A stretch of DNA of 64,000 nucleotides, from contig MLHP01000013.1 in the NCBI GenBank assembly GCA_001999425.1, forward strand, positions 124,001 through 188,000, in the 5' to 3' direction. Positions 1 through 12,365 of this stretch are shown here, in pieces. The DNA is from Rodentibacter genomosp. 2. GTDB lineage: Bacteria; Pseudomonadota; Gammaproteobacteria; Enterobacterales; Pasteurellaceae. The position numbers and the translations under genes are program-made. The number at the start of each line of letters is the position of its first letter. Within the stretch, counting starts at the first letter, position 1. Under the pieces are notes generated by a model. That model ran no database searches. It was not told the origin of the DNA and worked only from the letters and a program-made list of their open reading frames with translations.

Positions 1-484
1 CGATGTAGCAATCAACCAAACTGAATTCTTCACTCATAAAATAAGGCATTTGTTGGAAAATAGGTGAAACAGCTAATAATTCTTCTTTTAGCTGTCTTAA
101 TGCTTCCGCACGTTCCGATTCATTGCCTTTTTCTGCTTTCATTAAAGTTGGATACCAATCTTGCTCTATACGTAGCATTAAAAGGCGGGTTTTCCCCCTT
201 GCAATAGGATAAACCGGCATAAGCGGCGGATGAGGGAAACGTTCATCAAGATATTCCATAATAATACGTGAATTAAATAATACTAAATCACGATCAACCA
301 ATGTTGGCAAAGAGCCATAAGGATTTAATTCCATTAAATCTTCCGATAATGCTTGTGGGTTAACTTCTTCATTTTCATAAGCCACCCCTTTTTCTGCCAA
401 CACTATTTTCACTTGATGACAGTAAATATCATCTTTATTTGAGAAAAGAGTCATAACAGAACGTTTACTTGATGCATTGGACAT
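1..484 (-). CDS. sspA: Stringent starvation protein A (partial, 3' end outside window)
   Basis: The first 161 codons are present and the gene runs off the left edge. The translation begins MSNASSKRSVMTLFSNKDD and continues through a glutathione-S-transferase-like thioredoxin domain (NPYGSLPTLVDRDLVLFNSRIIMEYLDERFPHP is split here for length, about residues 53-86). SspA is an RNA polymerase-associated protein of the GST fold that acts in stress and stationary-phase transcription. A strong Shine-Dalgarno (GGAGGA) lies just before the ATG at 484. It is downstream of rplM-rpsI on the same strand, the usual gammaproteobacterial order, but the rpsI terminator and a possible promoter around 520-560 suggest its own transcript. 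Confidence 0.93.
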   Translation of the reverse strand, partial: MSNASSKRSVMTLFSNKDDIYCHQVKIVLAEKGVAYENEEVNPQALSEDLMELNPYGSLPTLVDRDLVLFNSRIIMEYLDERFPHPPLMPVYPIARGKTRLLMLRIEQDWYPTLMKAEKGNESERAEALRQLKEELLAVSPIFQQMPYFMSEEFSLVDCYI

Positions 485-621
485 TGATTCCTCCGAAGAT
501 TCAAAATGCTATATTATTTTTCTTAAAAAAGGTTGGACATTCTAACATAAATCCGCTTTATATTGCCAAATAAATCTGACTTTTTCTTTAGTTTCATAAA
601 GTTATATTATTTTATAAATAT

Positions 622-650
622 AAAAAAAGCAGGGATATTTCCCTGCTTCT
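622..650 (-). terminator. rplM-rpsI operon terminator
   Basis: On the minus strand AAGCAGGGA pairs with TCCCTGCTT around a four-base loop and is followed directly by a run of T. It lies right after the rpsI stop codon, so it ends the ribosomal protein operon before sspA. Confidence 0.85.
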
Positions 651-667
651 GAAACGAAAATAAAAAA

Positions 668-1060
668 TTAACGTTTTGAGTATTGTGGACGACGACGTGC
701 TTTGTGTAAGCCCACTTTTTTACGTTCAACGCGACGTGCATCACGAGTAACGAAACCGGCTGCACGAAGTGCAGGACGTAAAGTTTCATCGTATTCGATT
801 AATGCACGAGTAATACCGTGACGGATTGCACCAGCTTGACCAGAAATACCACCACCTTTCACAGTGATATATAGATCTAATTTGTCAGTTAATTCAACCA
901 ATTCTAAAGGTTGACGTACAATCATACGTGCAGTTTCACGACCGAAATACACGTCTAACTCACGTTGGTTGATAGTGATTTTACCACTGCCCGGTTTAAT
1001 AAATACACGAGCTGAAGAGCTTTTGCGGCGACCTGTGCCGTAGTTTTGATTCTCTGCCAT
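668..1060 (-). CDS. rpsI: 30S ribosomal protein S9
   Basis: This 130-residue protein is a full-length bacterial S9, a small-subunit protein whose C-terminal tail reaches the P-site tRNA. The diagnostic features are the N-terminal [20 protein letters not shown] segment, the [15 protein letters not shown] loop (about residues 69-83), and the basic C-terminal tail ending [11 protein letters not shown]. It follows rplM by 16 bases and is co-transcribed with it; the operon ends at a strong hairpin at 622-650. Confidence 0.98.
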   Translation of the reverse strand: MAENQNYGTGRRKSSSARVFIKPGSGKITINQRELDVYFGRETARMIVRQPLELVELTDKLDLYITVKGGGISGQAGAIRHGITRALIEYDETLRPALRAAGFVTRDARRVERKKVGLHKARRRPQYSKR

Positions 1061-1076
1061 ATCCTAAACCTCGTGA

Positions 1077-1508
<432 letters not shown>

Positions 1509-1603
1509 TTAATTACCAAAAATTAAGTTTGATACCCAGTGTTTCCATGAAACACAACCATTGATCTTAATCATCACCCCTTCAAGTGTGATATAGATAA
1601 AAT

Positions 1604-1628
1604 AATGCACGGTGGGAATCCGTGCATT
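1604..1628 (-). promoter_or_regulatory. rplM leader hairpin
   Basis: On the minus strand AATGCACGG pairs perfectly with CCGTGCATT around a seven-base loop, shortly after the inferred transcription start and about 100 bases before rplM. It is followed by ATTTTA, which is not a strong terminator run. It is a candidate element for L13 autogenous control. Confidence 0.5.
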
Positions 1629-1642
1629 TACAGGGTCGGCAT

Positions 1643-1671
1643 ATTATACATATTTTTCCATCAAATGCTAA
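1643..1671 (-). promoter_or_regulatory. Likely sigma-70 promoter of rplM-rpsI
   Basis: The minus strand carries a perfect TATAAT (1643-1648) and a weak TTAGCA (1666-1671) with a 17-base spacer. Transcription would start near 1636, giving a leader of about 130 bases. The remainder of the 310-base rplM-metF gap (about 1672-1815) is AT-rich and shows no further feature I can name. Confidence 0.5.
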
Positions 1672-1797
1672 TTCTTTGTGTAAAAAATCTTCATAGTTAT
1701 GTTTATCTTACGAGTATTAATATAATTAATGTTTTTAATGAAATTATTAAAATTGACTCATGAATAAAGTTAATTTATTGTCATATCACACAATTAA

Positions 1798-2700
<903 letters not shown>

Positions 2701-2704
2701 AAAA

Positions 2705-2737
2705 CAAAAGTGCGGTTAAAATTAACCGCACTTTTTA
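2705..2737. terminator. USS-pair terminator between metF and nlpC
   Basis: AAAAGTGCGGTTAA and TTAACCGCACTTTT form an inverted pair of uptake signal sequences with a T run. It can serve both convergent genes. Confidence 0.85.
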
Positions 2738-2740
2738 CCT

Positions 2741-3232
2741 TTAAATTCGCCTTGCTTGCCAAAACGTTTTTGTCCAGTAAGGTGTATGCATAGAAGAATA
2801 AATAACGCCACCTTTCGTGGAGGCGTGAAGAAATTTGCCATCTTTAACATAGATTCCAACATGATAACCGTTCGGCCCACGTCCTGTTTTAAAGAAAATT
2901 AGGTCACCGGTTTGAATGTCTTCCTTACGAATAAGTTTTCCATGTCTAGCCTGTTCTTTTGTCGTTCTAGGTAGCGCAATATTAAAACGATCAAAAAAAG
3001 TTTTTTGAACAAATCCGGAACAATCTACCCCACGTCTGGATTTTCCGCCCAATATATAAGGCGTTCCCGCCCATTCATACTGTTGTTCGCTCAATAAAGT
3101 AATTGCCATAATAGGATCATCAATTTTTCCTTTGTAATTAATGGCGTAATTTTCCTTTTCGGAGTACCCTGAAGAACAAGCAAATAACAGCATTGTAGTA
3201 AAAACAAGAAGTAACCTTTCAATCGATTTCAT
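2741..3232 (-). CDS. nlpC: NlpC/P60 lipoprotein, probable murein endopeptidase
   Basis: This 163-residue protein has a lipoprotein signal with LLFAC at residues 15-19, so Cys19 is the predicted lipidated residue. The NlpC/P60 papain-like domain follows, with catalytic Cys71 in VDCSGF, His124 in GYHVGIY and His136 in FLHAS. Such enzymes cut peptide bonds in peptidoglycan. I chose the ATG at 3232 over an in-frame TTG at 3244 because it has a GAG at the right distance and gives a clean signal peptide. It follows ihfA on the same strand, separated by a USS-pair hairpin. Confidence 0.93.
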   Translation of the reverse strand: MKSIERLLLVFTTMLLFACSSGYSEKENYAINYKGKIDDPIMAITLLSEQQYEWAGTPYILGGKSRRGVDCSGFVQKTFFDRFNIALPRTTKEQARHGKLIRKEDIQTGDLIFFKTGRGPNGYHVGIYVKDGKFLHASTKGGVIYSSMHTPYWTKTFWQARRI

Positions 3233-3249
3233 TTTATATCTCAAAGAAC

Positions 3250-3279
3250 AAAAGTGCGGCTAAAAATAACCGCACTTTT
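3250..3279 (-). terminator. USS-pair hairpin between ihfA and nlpC
   Basis: On the minus strand AAAAGTGCGGTTA pairs with TAGCCGCACTTTT with one mismatch. It ends the pheST-ihfA transcript or attenuates reading into nlpC. Confidence 0.7.
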
Positions 3280-3285
3280 CATTTA

Positions 3286-3579
3286 TCAACTTATTTTCGC
3301 TTTTTCAACTCTCGTACGTAATTTTTGCCCCGGTTTAAATGCCACTACACGACGTGCTGAAACCGGTACGCTTTCCCCTGTTTTAGGATTACGTCCCGGA
3401 CGAGAAGCTTTATCACGTAATTCAAAATTACCGAATCCCGATAATTTCACATCACAGCCAGATTCAAGAGATAAGCGAATTTCTTCAAAAAAGTCATCCA
3501 CTAAGTTCTTAGCCTCTAATTTTTGCAACCGATATTTTTCAATTAAAAATTCGGTAATATCAATTTTTGTAAGCGTCAT
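3286..3579 (-). CDS. ihfA: Integration host factor subunit alpha
   Basis: The 97-residue product is a DNABII family protein that pairs with IHF-beta to bend DNA by about 160 degrees at specific sites. The signature [18 protein letters not shown] (about residues 46-63) is present, including the intercalating proline arm RNPKTGE. It starts four bases after pheT ends, the standard pheS-pheT-ihfA arrangement, so translation is probably coupled. Confidence 0.97.
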   Translation of the reverse strand: MTLTKIDITEFLIEKYRLQKLEAKNLVDDFFEEIRLSLESGCDVKLSGFGNFELRDKASRPGRNPKTGESVPVSARRVVAFKPGQKLRTRVEKAKIS

Positions 3580-3583
3580 AGGT

Positions 3584-5971
3584 TTAGTCTCTTAATTCAG
3601 CGTTAAAACGTTGTTTAACTTTATCTAACACAGCGGAAATTACAGCGTTGATTTCATCTTCTTCCAAGGTTTTTTCATTGTCTTGAATCGTCAAACTGAT
3701 AGCAAGGCTTTTCGTACCTGACAGCACGCCAATACCTTTATACACATCAAATAAATTAACTTGAATGAGTTTTTCTCCACCAGCTTGCTTACATGCCTCA
3801 ATGACATCACCAGCAGCAATTTCATCTGCTACCACAAGTGCCAAGTCTCGGCGGTTAGCCGGGAATTTGGAAATTTTCCTTGCTTGTATGACATTTCGAT
3901 TTGCAATTGCGTTCCATAAAATTTCAAATACAACTATTTTTCCATTTAACCCCAATTTTTGAGAAACTGATGGATGAAGTGTACCAATAAAACCAATTTC
4001 CTTACCGTCCAGTTCGATTGATGCAGATTGTCCCGGATGTAATGCAGCAAAAGTTTTTGCGACAAAACGTACTTTATTTCCCACTCCGGTTAAAGACAGC
4101 AGGCTTTCTAAATCGCCTTTTAAATCAAAAAAATCTACTGATTCCGCTTTATTATTCCAACCTTCGTTACTTGTCGTACCACTAATTACCGCACTTAATA
4201 CAAATTCTTGGCGTACGCCAAATTCAGCATCGGCATCAGGAATAAATCGTAATCCCGTTTCAAACAAGCGAACACGATTTTGTTGACGGTTTTGGTTATA
4301 TAGCACTGCTCCGAGTAAACCACTTAACAACGAAACCCGCATTACCGACATTTCGCTGGAAATAGGATTTGGCAGCTCAAGTGCCTCCTGATGAGGATGC
4401 AATAGACTTTGTACTTTTGGATCAACAAAACTATAAGTGATCGCTTCTTGGTAATCTGAATCTACAAGTGCGGTCTTAATTCGGGCTAAATCCAATACGG
4501 CTTCTTTATGATCACGCATACGTAAATGTGCCAATGGTGCATTATTTGGAATGCTGTTATAACCATAAATACGCGCAACTTCTTCAATTAAATCTTCTTC
4601 AATATCAATATCAAAACGCCAGCTTGCTGAGGTTACTGTCCATACATTATTTTCGTATTGAACATCAAAACCGAGGCGTTCAAAAATATCGGTAACAATC
4701 TCAGTTTCAATATGATGACCGAGTAAAGCATCTAATTTCTCACGATGAAGTTGGATTTTTTTGACTTTCGGTAAAAATTCTTCATTTACTGCTTCATTAA
4801 TTTCTCCACTCTCACCACCACAAATTTCAAGTAATAATGCAGTGGCACGCTCCATCGCATGACGTGCTAACTCAAAATCAACTCCACGTTCAAAACGGTG
4901 TGATGCATCCGTATGTAAACCATATTGTCTTGCTCGACCGGCAATCGCTAGCGGAGTAAAAAAGGCCGCTTCCAAAATAACATCTTTAGTTTCAGAGGTA
5001 ACACTACTTGCTTGTCCCCCAAAGATCCCTGCCATCGCAAGCGGACCATTTGCATCTGCTATAAGTAAAGTATTTGATTGTAATTTTGCCGTGGTACCAT
5101 CTAATAGAATCAGTTCTTCACCATCTTTTGCTAAACGCACTTGCACCGGTTGCACAACTTTTGACGCATCAAAAGCATGCATCGGTTGGCCTAGTTCAAG
5201 TAAAATATAATTTGTAATATCAACGACAGGATCAATAGAACGAATACCGCAACGACGCAATTTCTCTTTCATCCAAATTGGTGAATCGACTTTTACATTC
5301 ACATTTTTTACCAATCGAAGTAAATAACGTGGGCAAGCTTCCGGCGCGACTAGTTCAATATTAATTTTATCTGAAATTATTGCTGGCACTACATCAAAGT
5401 GCGGTCGATTTACCGGCTGTTTATTAACAACAGAAATTTCACGGGCAATCCCCGCTATACTTAAGCAGTCCGCACGGTTTGGAGTCAAACTGATCTCAAT
5501 AGCTTTATCATTTAAATTCAAATATTGACGAAAATCTATGCCGATTGGTGCATCTTGTGGTAGCTCTATAATTCCCTCAGCATCAATATCAATACCAAGT
5601 TCAGAAAACGAGCAAAGCATACCTTCTGACGGTTGACCACGTAATTTAGTTTTCTTAATTTTGAAATTACCCGGTAATACCGCTCCTTCAGTAGCACAAA
5701 CAACCTTTAACCCTTGACGACAATTCGGTGCGCCACACACGATATCTAATAATCTATCACTACCGATATTCACTTTAGTTACACGCAACTTATCCGCATC
5801 AGGATGTTGGGCGCACTCAACCACTTCTCCGATAACAACGCCTGTAAAATCACTTGCGACATTTTCTACTCCATCCACTTCCAACCCTAGCATGGTGATT
5901 TGATCACATAACTGTTCCGTAGAAACAGCCGGATTAACCCACTCTCTTACCCACTGCTCGCTAAATTTCAT
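3584..5971 (-). CDS. pheT: Phenylalanyl-tRNA synthetase beta subunit
   Basis: PheT forms the alpha2-beta2 PheRS, carrying tRNA binding and editing. The 795-residue product has the N-terminal EMAP-type tRNA-binding domain (about 40-150, with HPDADKLRV), the B3/B4 editing domain in the middle, the B5 domain around 400-475, and the C-terminal FDX-ACB anticodon-binding domain ([13 protein letters not shown] near 700). Length is as expected. It lies 62 bases after pheS in the same operon, with ihfA next. Confidence 0.98.
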   Translation of the reverse strand: MKFSEQWVREWVNPAVSTEQLCDQITMLGLEVDGVENVASDFTGVVIGEVVECAQHPDADKLRVTKVNIGSDRLLDIVCGAPNCRQGLKVVCATEGAVLPGNFKIKKTKLRGQPSEGMLCSFSELGIDIDAEGIIELPQDAPIGIDFRQYLNLNDKAIEISLTPNRADCLSIAGIAREISVVNKQPVNRPHFDVVPAIISDKINIELVAPEACPRYLLRLVKNVNVKVDSPIWMKEKLRRCGIRSIDPVVDITNYILLELGQPMHAFDASKVVQPVQVRLAKDGEELILLDGTTAKLQSNTLLIADANGPLAMAGIFGGQASSVTSETKDVILEAAFFTPLAIAGRARQYGLHTDASHRFERGVDFELARHAMERATALLLEICGGESGEINEAVNEEFLPKVKKIQLHREKLDALLGHHIETEIVTDIFERLGFDVQYENNVWTVTSASWRFDIDIEEDLIEEVARIYGYNSIPNNAPLAHLRMRDHKEAVLDLARIKTALVDSDYQEAITYSFVDPKVQSLLHPHQEALELPNPISSEMSVMRVSLLSGLLGAVLYNQNRQQNRVRLFETGLRFIPDADAEFGVRQEFVLSAVISGTTSNEGWNNKAESVDFFDLKGDLESLLSLTGVGNKVRFVAKTFAALHPGQSASIELDGKEIGFIGTLHPSVSQKLGLNGKIVVFEILWNAIANRNVIQARKISKFPANRRDLALVVADEIAAGDVIEACKQAGGEKLIQVNLFDVYKGIGVLSGTKSLAISLTIQDNEKTLEEDEINAVISAVLDKVKQRFNAELRD

Positions 5972-6033
5972 TATTCTTTACCTTTTAAAATTTGTTATAT
6001 ATAACCTCGTTTGAGGATAACCTGAAAAATAAT

Positions 6034-7357
<1,324 letters not shown>

Positions 7358-7390
7358 AAAAAATAGCATAACGAAAGTTATGCTATTTCT
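7358..7390 (-). terminator. Terminator of the OmpA-like lipoprotein gene
   Basis: AAATAGCATAAC and GTTATGCTATTT form a perfect 12-bp stem with a four-base loop, followed on the minus strand by a T run. Confidence 0.9.
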
Positions 7391-7402
7391 TAGTTAAAAC
7401 TA

Positions 7403-8263
7403 TTATTTTTTATAAAGTGGTGCAGGACCTTGTGTTCCACCGTTCATATGGTTTACTTCTTGATGTAATTTTTTTAAAGCTCCTGAAGAAGAGATTTCTA
7501 CACGACGGTTAGGACGTAAACAATCTTTTTCTTCTTGACTTGCGTGGCGGAAACCTTCACAAGCTTTAACCTGTGGATTTTTACCATAACCGATAGCTGT
7601 AATCTGCGCTGTTATACCATCTTCAATTAAACGTGCTTTTACACGATTTGCACGACGTTGAGAAAGATCCATGTTATAAGCATCAGAACCTAAACGGTCA
7701 GTATAACCTGCAACTTTAATTTCCTTAGCATCAGCTGATTTTAATTGTGCCGCAACATTATCAACTACTTCTTTACCGCGTGGAGTCAATACATCTTTAT
7801 TAAAGTCAAATAAGAAATCACCGCTTAAAGTATATGCTGCCTGACCATTACATCCGTTTGGATACCAGAAGAAACTTTGCGCGTTATGGTTTTTGTCAAA
7901 TAAGATTTTATATTGGCAGATTTTATGCACACCGTTCTCACGATAGTTAAACGCATAGTCCCATTCTTCCACACCGTATAAGCCTTCAGAGAAGTGCGGA
8001 CGACCAATTAAATTATACAATTGATCTTTGTTCATACCACGTTCGATCATACGAACATTATCCCAGTTTGGCCATGAACCAAATTGGCTACCATCATGAT
8101 TAAAACTTGCACTGTCAATCTTTGGCCATACCAGTTGTGGCACCTGAACGCCATCAACATCTTTATACTCAGGCATACCTTCAGAAGTAACCTTACTTAA
8201 GTTACCACAAGCTGCAACTGTTGCAATGGCAGCTGCAGATAATAAAATACGAGACAATTTCAT
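7403..8263 (-). CDS. Outer membrane lipoprotein: BamE-like domain plus OmpA C-terminal domain
   Basis: The 286-residue product has a lipoprotein signal ending in VAAC (Cys19). Residues about 65-140 look like a SmpA/OmlA (BamE) fold (RMIERGMNKDQLYNLIGRP, then EEWDYAF). Residues about 145-265 are an OmpA peptidoglycan-binding domain (FLFDFNKDVLTPRGKEVV, GYTDRLGSDAYNMDLSQRRA, and NRRVEI). It probably links the outer membrane to peptidoglycan. It is monocistronic with its own terminator. The exact role is not known to me; the domain pairing is more telling than any single name. Confidence 0.85.
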   Translation of the reverse strand: MKLSRILLSAAAIATVAACGNLSKVTSEGMPEYKDVDGVQVPQLVWPKIDSASFNHDGSQFGSWPNWDNVRMIERGMNKDQLYNLIGRPHFSEGLYGVEEWDYAFNYRENGVHKICQYKILFDKNHNAQSFFWYPNGCNGQAAYTLSGDFLFDFNKDVLTPRGKEVVDNVAAQLKSADAKEIKVAGYTDRLGSDAYNMDLSQRRANRVKARLIEDGITAQITAIGYGKNPQVKACEGFRHASQEEKDCLRPNRRVEISSSGALKKLHQEVNHMNGGTQGPAPLYKK

Positions 8264-8461
8264 GTTCTTACCTTTTTTTAACTGTTAAAAAAGTGTCATC
8301 CTTGTAATTAAGAAACACACAACTAAACTTTACTAATTCTAAATGAGAAAACTATAAAAGTTTCGAGGGGCTATACTAATAGTAAAAGCCAATTTTGTAA
8401 ATATTAAACTATGACTGAAATCTTCCGTTCATAATGTTTTTTGTAAAGTAATGTAAAAAGC

Positions 8462-9520
8462 TTAATGAATAAAATCCTGATAAGTTTTATTCATATAACG
8501 TTGAATAAGTGCATTAGCACTCTCTTCTGCCTGCTGCCCTAACTTTTTCAATAATGTTTTTTTAATCTTATAGGTCACTCCAATAACCGATTTATCTTTC
8601 ATCATATCAAGCAACAGATCATCACTGGTAGAAATCCCGTCTATTAATTGCAACTCTAACGCTTGCGTACCGAACCAATGTTCACCGGTAGAAACCTTAT
8701 TAACATCTAAGTGCGGTCGATTTTGATGAACAAATTGTTTAAATAATTCATGGGCTTCTTCTAATTCTTGTTGGAATTTTTGTTTTCCTTTTTCAGTATT
8801 TTCTCCTAGCATTGTTACAGTGCGCTTAAATTCTCCAGCAGTCATCACATCGACATCAACATCATGTTTTTTTAATAGGCGGTGAATATTCGGAATTTGA
8901 GCGACCACGCCAATTGAGCCAATAATAGCAAAAGGAGTAGCAATAATTTTATCCGCTACACAAGCCATCATATAACCGCCACTTGCCGCGACTTTATCAA
9001 TCGCAATAGTTAATTTGATTCCTTTTTGTTTTAAACGCGCTAACTGCGAGGCCGCCAAACCGTATCCATGCACAACACCACCGGGACTTTCTAAACGTAA
9101 TAATACTTCGTCATCAGATTTAGCTACATTCAGAATCGCAGATATTTCTTCACGAAGTGCGGTTGTTTGTGAGGCAGAAATATCACCCTTAAAATCTAAA
9201 ACATAAACACACGATTTAGGTTTATCAAGTGGCTCACCTTTTTTCAATTTTGCCTTTAAATCTTTTGACTTTTGTTTTTCAGCTTTCTTTTCCGCTTTTT
9301 TTTGCTGTTTTAATTCTTCATCTGATAAATGAAAATCACGTAAATATTTGACTCTATCCTCAAAATCTTCGGATAAATTGGTAATTACCAGCGCCCCTTG
9401 TTCTGCCTCCTTATTTCGACGGGCAGAAATAATAAATGCAGCAATCGCTGCGATGACAAGTAAGATAGTTAAGATTTCTAAAATAAAAATACCGTAGCCG
9501 GTTAAAATATCTGACCACAT
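8462..9520 (-). CDS. sohB: Inner-membrane serine peptidase SohB (S49 family)
   Basis: SohB is a membrane-anchored signal-peptide-peptidase-like protease. The 352-residue product has an N-terminal transmembrane segment (about 8-33), a charged Lys-rich linker (about 70-100), and the S49 domain with nucleophile Ser180 in KVAASGGYMMA. ESPGGVVHGYG (about 144-154) is the SDH-type loop. The ATG at 9520 follows GAGGAG. It is divergent from asnS, with a 135-base shared promoter region. Confidence 0.95.
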   Translation of the reverse strand: MWSDILTGYGIFILEILTILLVIAAIAAFIISARRNKEAEQGALVITNLSEDFEDRVKYLRDFHLSDEELKQQKKAEKKAEKQKSKDLKAKLKKGEPLDKPKSCVYVLDFKGDISASQTTALREEISAILNVAKSDDEVLLRLESPGGVVHGYGLAASQLARLKQKGIKLTIAIDKVAASGGYMMACVADKIIATPFAIIGSIGVVAQIPNIHRLLKKHDVDVDVMTAGEFKRTVTMLGENTEKGKQKFQQELEEAHELFKQFVHQNRPHLDVNKVSTGEHWFGTQALELQLIDGISTSDDLLLDMMKDKSVIGVTYKIKKTLLKKLGQQAEESANALIQRYMNKTYQDFIH

Positions 9521-9655
9521 AAAATACTCTCCTCTATTATGGTTCGGTTATTCTACTTGAGTATCACGTTAAGCTCTAACTTTTTATGGAAAATTTCGGG
9601 ATTTAAGGTAAACTAGCCGGACTTTTTATTATTCTTATGACACCTAGGAGTTCGT

Positions 9656-11059
9656 ATGTCTAAAATTGCATCTATTGCGGATGTATTACAAGGAAAAATC
9701 GCGATTGATGAAACTGTTACTGTGCGCGGCTGGGTTCGTACTCGTCGCGATTCGAAAGCGGGACTCTCATTCTTAACCGTATATGACGGTTCTTGTTTTG
9801 ATCCTATCCAAACGATTATTAACAACGATATTGAAAATTATGAAAACGAAGTTTTACGTCTCACAACCGGTTGTTCTGTTGTTGTGACCGGTAAAGTCGT
9901 TGAATCGCCGGCTGAAGGTCAAGCTGTTGAGCTACAAGCGGAAAAAGTCGAAGTAGCCGGTTTCGTAGAAGATCCCGACTCCTACCCAATGGCAGCAAAA
10001 CGTCATTCGATCGAGTACTTACGCGAAGTCGCACACTTACGACCACGCACCAATATTATCGGTGCCGTAGCGCGTGTACGCCACTGTTTAGCCCAAGCCA
10101 TTCATCGCTTCTTCCATGAACATGGTTTTTATTGGGTTGCCACTCCGCTTATTACCGCTTCAGATACGGAAGGCGCAGGCGAAATGTTCCGCGTTTCTAC
10201 CTTGGATCTCGAAAATCTTCCGCGTGATGAAAAAGGTGCTGTCGATTTTAGCCAAGATTTCTTTGGCAAAGAGTCTTTTTTAACGGTTTCCGGTCAGTTA
10301 AACGGTGAAACCTATGCTTGTGCATTAAGCAAAATTTATACTTTCGGTCCAACTTTCCGTGCGGAAAACTCTAACACCACCCGCCATCTTGCGGAATTCT
10401 GGATGGTTGAACCGGAAGTTGCCTTTGCCACATTAGAGGATAACGCAAAATTAGCTGAAGACATGTTGAAATATGTTTTCCGTGCGGTATTGGCTGAACG
10501 TAAAGATGATTTAAAATTCTTTGAAAAACACGTCGATAAAGATGTGATTAGTCGTTTAGAAAACTTCGTAAAATCCGATTTCGCTCAGATTGATTACACC
10601 GATGCCATTGATGTGTTATTAAAATCCGGCAAGAAATTTGAATTCCCGATTTCGTGGGGGATCGATCTTTCTTCTGAACATGAACGCTATCTAGCGGAAG
10701 AATATTTCAAATCTCCGGTTGTGGTAAAAAACTATCCAAAAGATATCAAAGCATTCTATATGCGTTTAAATGATGATGGTAAAACTGTTGCCGCAATGGA
10801 CGTATTAGCACCGGGAATTGGTGAAATTATTGGTGGTTCACAACGTGAAGAACGTTTAGAAGTGCTTGATAAACGAATGGAAGAAATGGGGTTAGATCCG
10901 AAAGATTACTATTGGTATCGTGATCTTCGTAAATACGGCACTGTGCCTCATTCTGGTTTTGGACTCGGGTTTGAACGCTTAATTGTATACGTTACCGGAG
11001 TACAAAATATCCGTGATGTTATCCCATTCCCTCGTACACCGCGTAATGCGAATTTTTAA
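9656..11059 (+). CDS. asnS: Asparaginyl-tRNA synthetase
   Basis: AsnS is a class IIb synthetase that charges tRNA-Asn. The 467-residue product has the N-terminal OB-fold anticodon domain ([18 protein letters not shown] near residue 23), class II motif 2 ([15 protein letters not shown], about 237-251), and motif 3 ([12 protein letters not shown], about 437-448). Length matches E. coli AsnS. It ends at a USS-pair hairpin. Confidence 0.98.
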   Translation: MSKIASIADVLQGKIAIDETVTVRGWVRTRRDSKAGLSFLTVYDGSCFDPIQTIINNDIENYENEVLRLTTGCSVVVTGKVVESPAEGQAVELQAEKVEVAGFVEDPDSYPMAAKRHSIEYLREVAHLRPRTNIIGAVARVRHCLAQAIHRFFHEHGFYWVATPLITASDTEGAGEMFRVSTLDLENLPRDEKGAVDFSQDFFGKESFLTVSGQLNGETYACALSKIYTFGPTFRAENSNTTRHLAEFWMVEPEVAFATLEDNAKLAEDMLKYVFRAVLAERKDDLKFFEKHVDKDVISRLENFVKSDFAQIDYTDAIDVLLKSGKKFEFPISWGIDLSSEHERYLAEEYFKSPVVVKNYPKDIKAFYMRLNDDGKTVAAMDVLAPGIGEIIGGSQREERLEVLDKRMEEMGLDPKDYYWYRDLRKYGTVPHSGFGLGFERLIVYVTGVQNIRDVIPFPRTPRNANF

Positions 11060-11078
11060 TCAAAAATTAGAGATAATT

Positions 11079-11106
11079 TGACCGCACTTTTTTGTGCGGT
11101 TAAATT
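11079..11106 (+). terminator. asnS terminator overlapping the can leader
   Basis: ACCGCAC and GTGCGGT pair around a T-rich loop to make a short USS-pair hairpin. The second arm is only about 25 bases before the carbonic anhydrase start. Confidence 0.55.
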
Positions 11107-11129
11107 TTTATTGTTTTAAGGAAAGTGAA

Positions 11130-11813
11130 ATGAAAAAAATTGAACAGCTTTTCGCTAATAATTTAAGCTGGGCACAGCGAATGAAAGAGGAAAATTCCAC
11201 CTATTTTAAAGAGCTTGCCGATCATCAAACGCCTCATTATCTTTGGATTGGCTGCTCTGATAGTCGTGTTCCTGCAGAAAAACTGACAAATTTAGAGCCG
11301 GGCGAATTATTTGTGCATCGTAATGTGGCAAATCAAGTTATCCATACGGATCTCAACTGTCTTTCTGTTGTACAATATGCCGTTGATGTACTGAAGATTG
11401 AGCATATCATCATTTGTGGGCATACTAATTGCGGTGGCATTAAAGCAGCAATGGCAGATCAAGATCTCGGCTTAATTAATAATTGGCTACTCCACATTCG
11501 TGATATTTGGTTTAAACATAGCCATTTGCTTGGAAAACTTTCACCGGAAAAACGTGCCGATATGCTGACTAAAATTAACGTCAATGAACAAGTTTATAAT
11601 CTCGGTCGCTCTTCTATTATAAAAAGTGCTTGGGAACGTGGGCAGAAACTTTCTTTACACGGCTGGGTATATGATGTAAATGATGGTTTTCTCATTGATC
11701 AAGGAGTGATAGCAACAAGCCGTGAAAGCCTTGAAATTTCTTATCGTAACGCCATTGCTCGTTTACTCACTTTAGGCGAAGAAGATATCCTTAAAAAGGA
11801 ATATGCTGAATAA
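11130..11813 (+). CDS. can: Beta-class carbonic anhydrase
   Basis: It interconverts CO2 and bicarbonate. The 227-residue product has zinc ligands Cys42 and Asp44 (GCSDSR) and His98 and Cys101 (CGHTNCGG), at the positions seen in type II beta enzymes. The start is the ATG at 11130, seven to nine bases after AAGGAAAG. A longer reading frame from GTG at 11094 would start inside the USS hairpin and is unlikely. It ends at another USS-pair terminator. Confidence 0.97.
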   Translation: MKKIEQLFANNLSWAQRMKEENSTYFKELADHQTPHYLWIGCSDSRVPAEKLTNLEPGELFVHRNVANQVIHTDLNCLSVVQYAVDVLKIEHIIICGHTNCGGIKAAMADQDLGLINNWLLHIRDIWFKHSHLLGKLSPEKRADMLTKINVNEQVYNLGRSSIIKSAWERGQKLSLHGWVYDVNDGFLIDQGVIATSRESLEISYRNAIARLLTLGEEDILKKEYAE

Positions 11814-11845
11814 AAAAGTGCGGTTAAAATTGACCGCACTTTTTG
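11814..11845 (+). terminator. can terminator (USS pair)
   Basis: AAAAAGTGCGGTTAA pairs with TTGACCGCACTTTTT (one mismatch) right after the can stop codon. Confidence 0.85.
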
Positions 11846-11858
11846 CATTTTATGAAAT

Positions 11859-12000
11859 TATGTAGCAATTGCACACAAATGATATTTTGATGTCACTGGA
11901 GAGACACACCGCCTCTGTCTAATATCAATAGCTGCTATCGCTTATTGAGCAGAGCGTACTCATTTTGTATAAATTTTTTATCTTGTGTGTTCGCTACATA
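11859..12000. mobile_element. TA-flanked inverted-repeat element (candidate MITE)
   Basis: TGTAGC at 11861 and GCTACA ending at 11998 are inverted, and the next inward block CACACAA/TTGTGTG is also inverted, so the ends can pair over about 18 bases. Each end is flanked by TA, the duplication made by IS630/mariner transposases, although TA is itself symmetric. The 138-base interior has small dyads and no ORF. It fills the gap between can and ycgL. A structured RNA is an alternative reading. Confidence 0.4.
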
Positions 12001-12032
12001 ATACCTGTATTCTACTTTTAGATAATCAAGGA

Positions 12033-12299
12033 TTATTTTATTTCACTCAAGCTATTAAATAAGCCATCATCCTGAGTTGGTATTTGTAAATAAAAGCCCT
12101 GTGATTTAATTTTTTCCTCTACTTCATTTTTATCCGCATGATGAAGCGGTTTATGACCGGATAAATTAAACATCATTACCAGTTCGGGTTTACCAAAATG
12201 CTCCAATAAATTCCCAGGAACGGCAGAGAAATCATCACGTTTTCGAATATAAAGGTAACTACCCGCTTTTTTCTTACTTTTGTAAATCGCACATAACAT
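12033..12299 (-). CDS. ycgL: YcgL domain protein
   Basis: This 88-residue protein matches the YcgL family, a small conserved gammaproteobacterial family of uncertain function. The signature is MLCAIYKSKKKAGSYLYI at the N terminus and a central PGNLLEHFGKPELVM. It starts just after the terminator of the LEA-like lipoprotein gene, so it may rely on read-through or a weak internal promoter. Confidence 0.85.
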   Translation of the reverse strand: MLCAIYKSKKKAGSYLYIRKRDDFSAVPGNLLEHFGKPELVMMFNLSGHKPLHHADKNEVEEKIKSQGFYLQIPTQDDGLFNSLSEIK

Positions 12300-12317
12300 T
12301 TACCTTGCCCCATAAAG

Positions 12318-12350
12318 AAAATCCCCACAGGAAACTCCAGTAGGGATTTA
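12318..12350 (-). terminator. Terminator of the repeat lipoprotein gene
   Basis: On the minus strand AAATCCC pairs with GGGATTT, with additional inner pairs (ACTGGA with TCCTGT), and is followed by TTCTTT. Confidence 0.7.
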
Positions 12351-12365
12351 TTCTATTTTATAAAA

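Noticed and set aside
11094-11129. Upstream GTG start for the carbonic anhydrase
   Set aside because: It lies in the uptake-signal hairpin of asnS and has no ribosome site; the ATG at 11130 gives the family's zinc-ligand numbering exactly.
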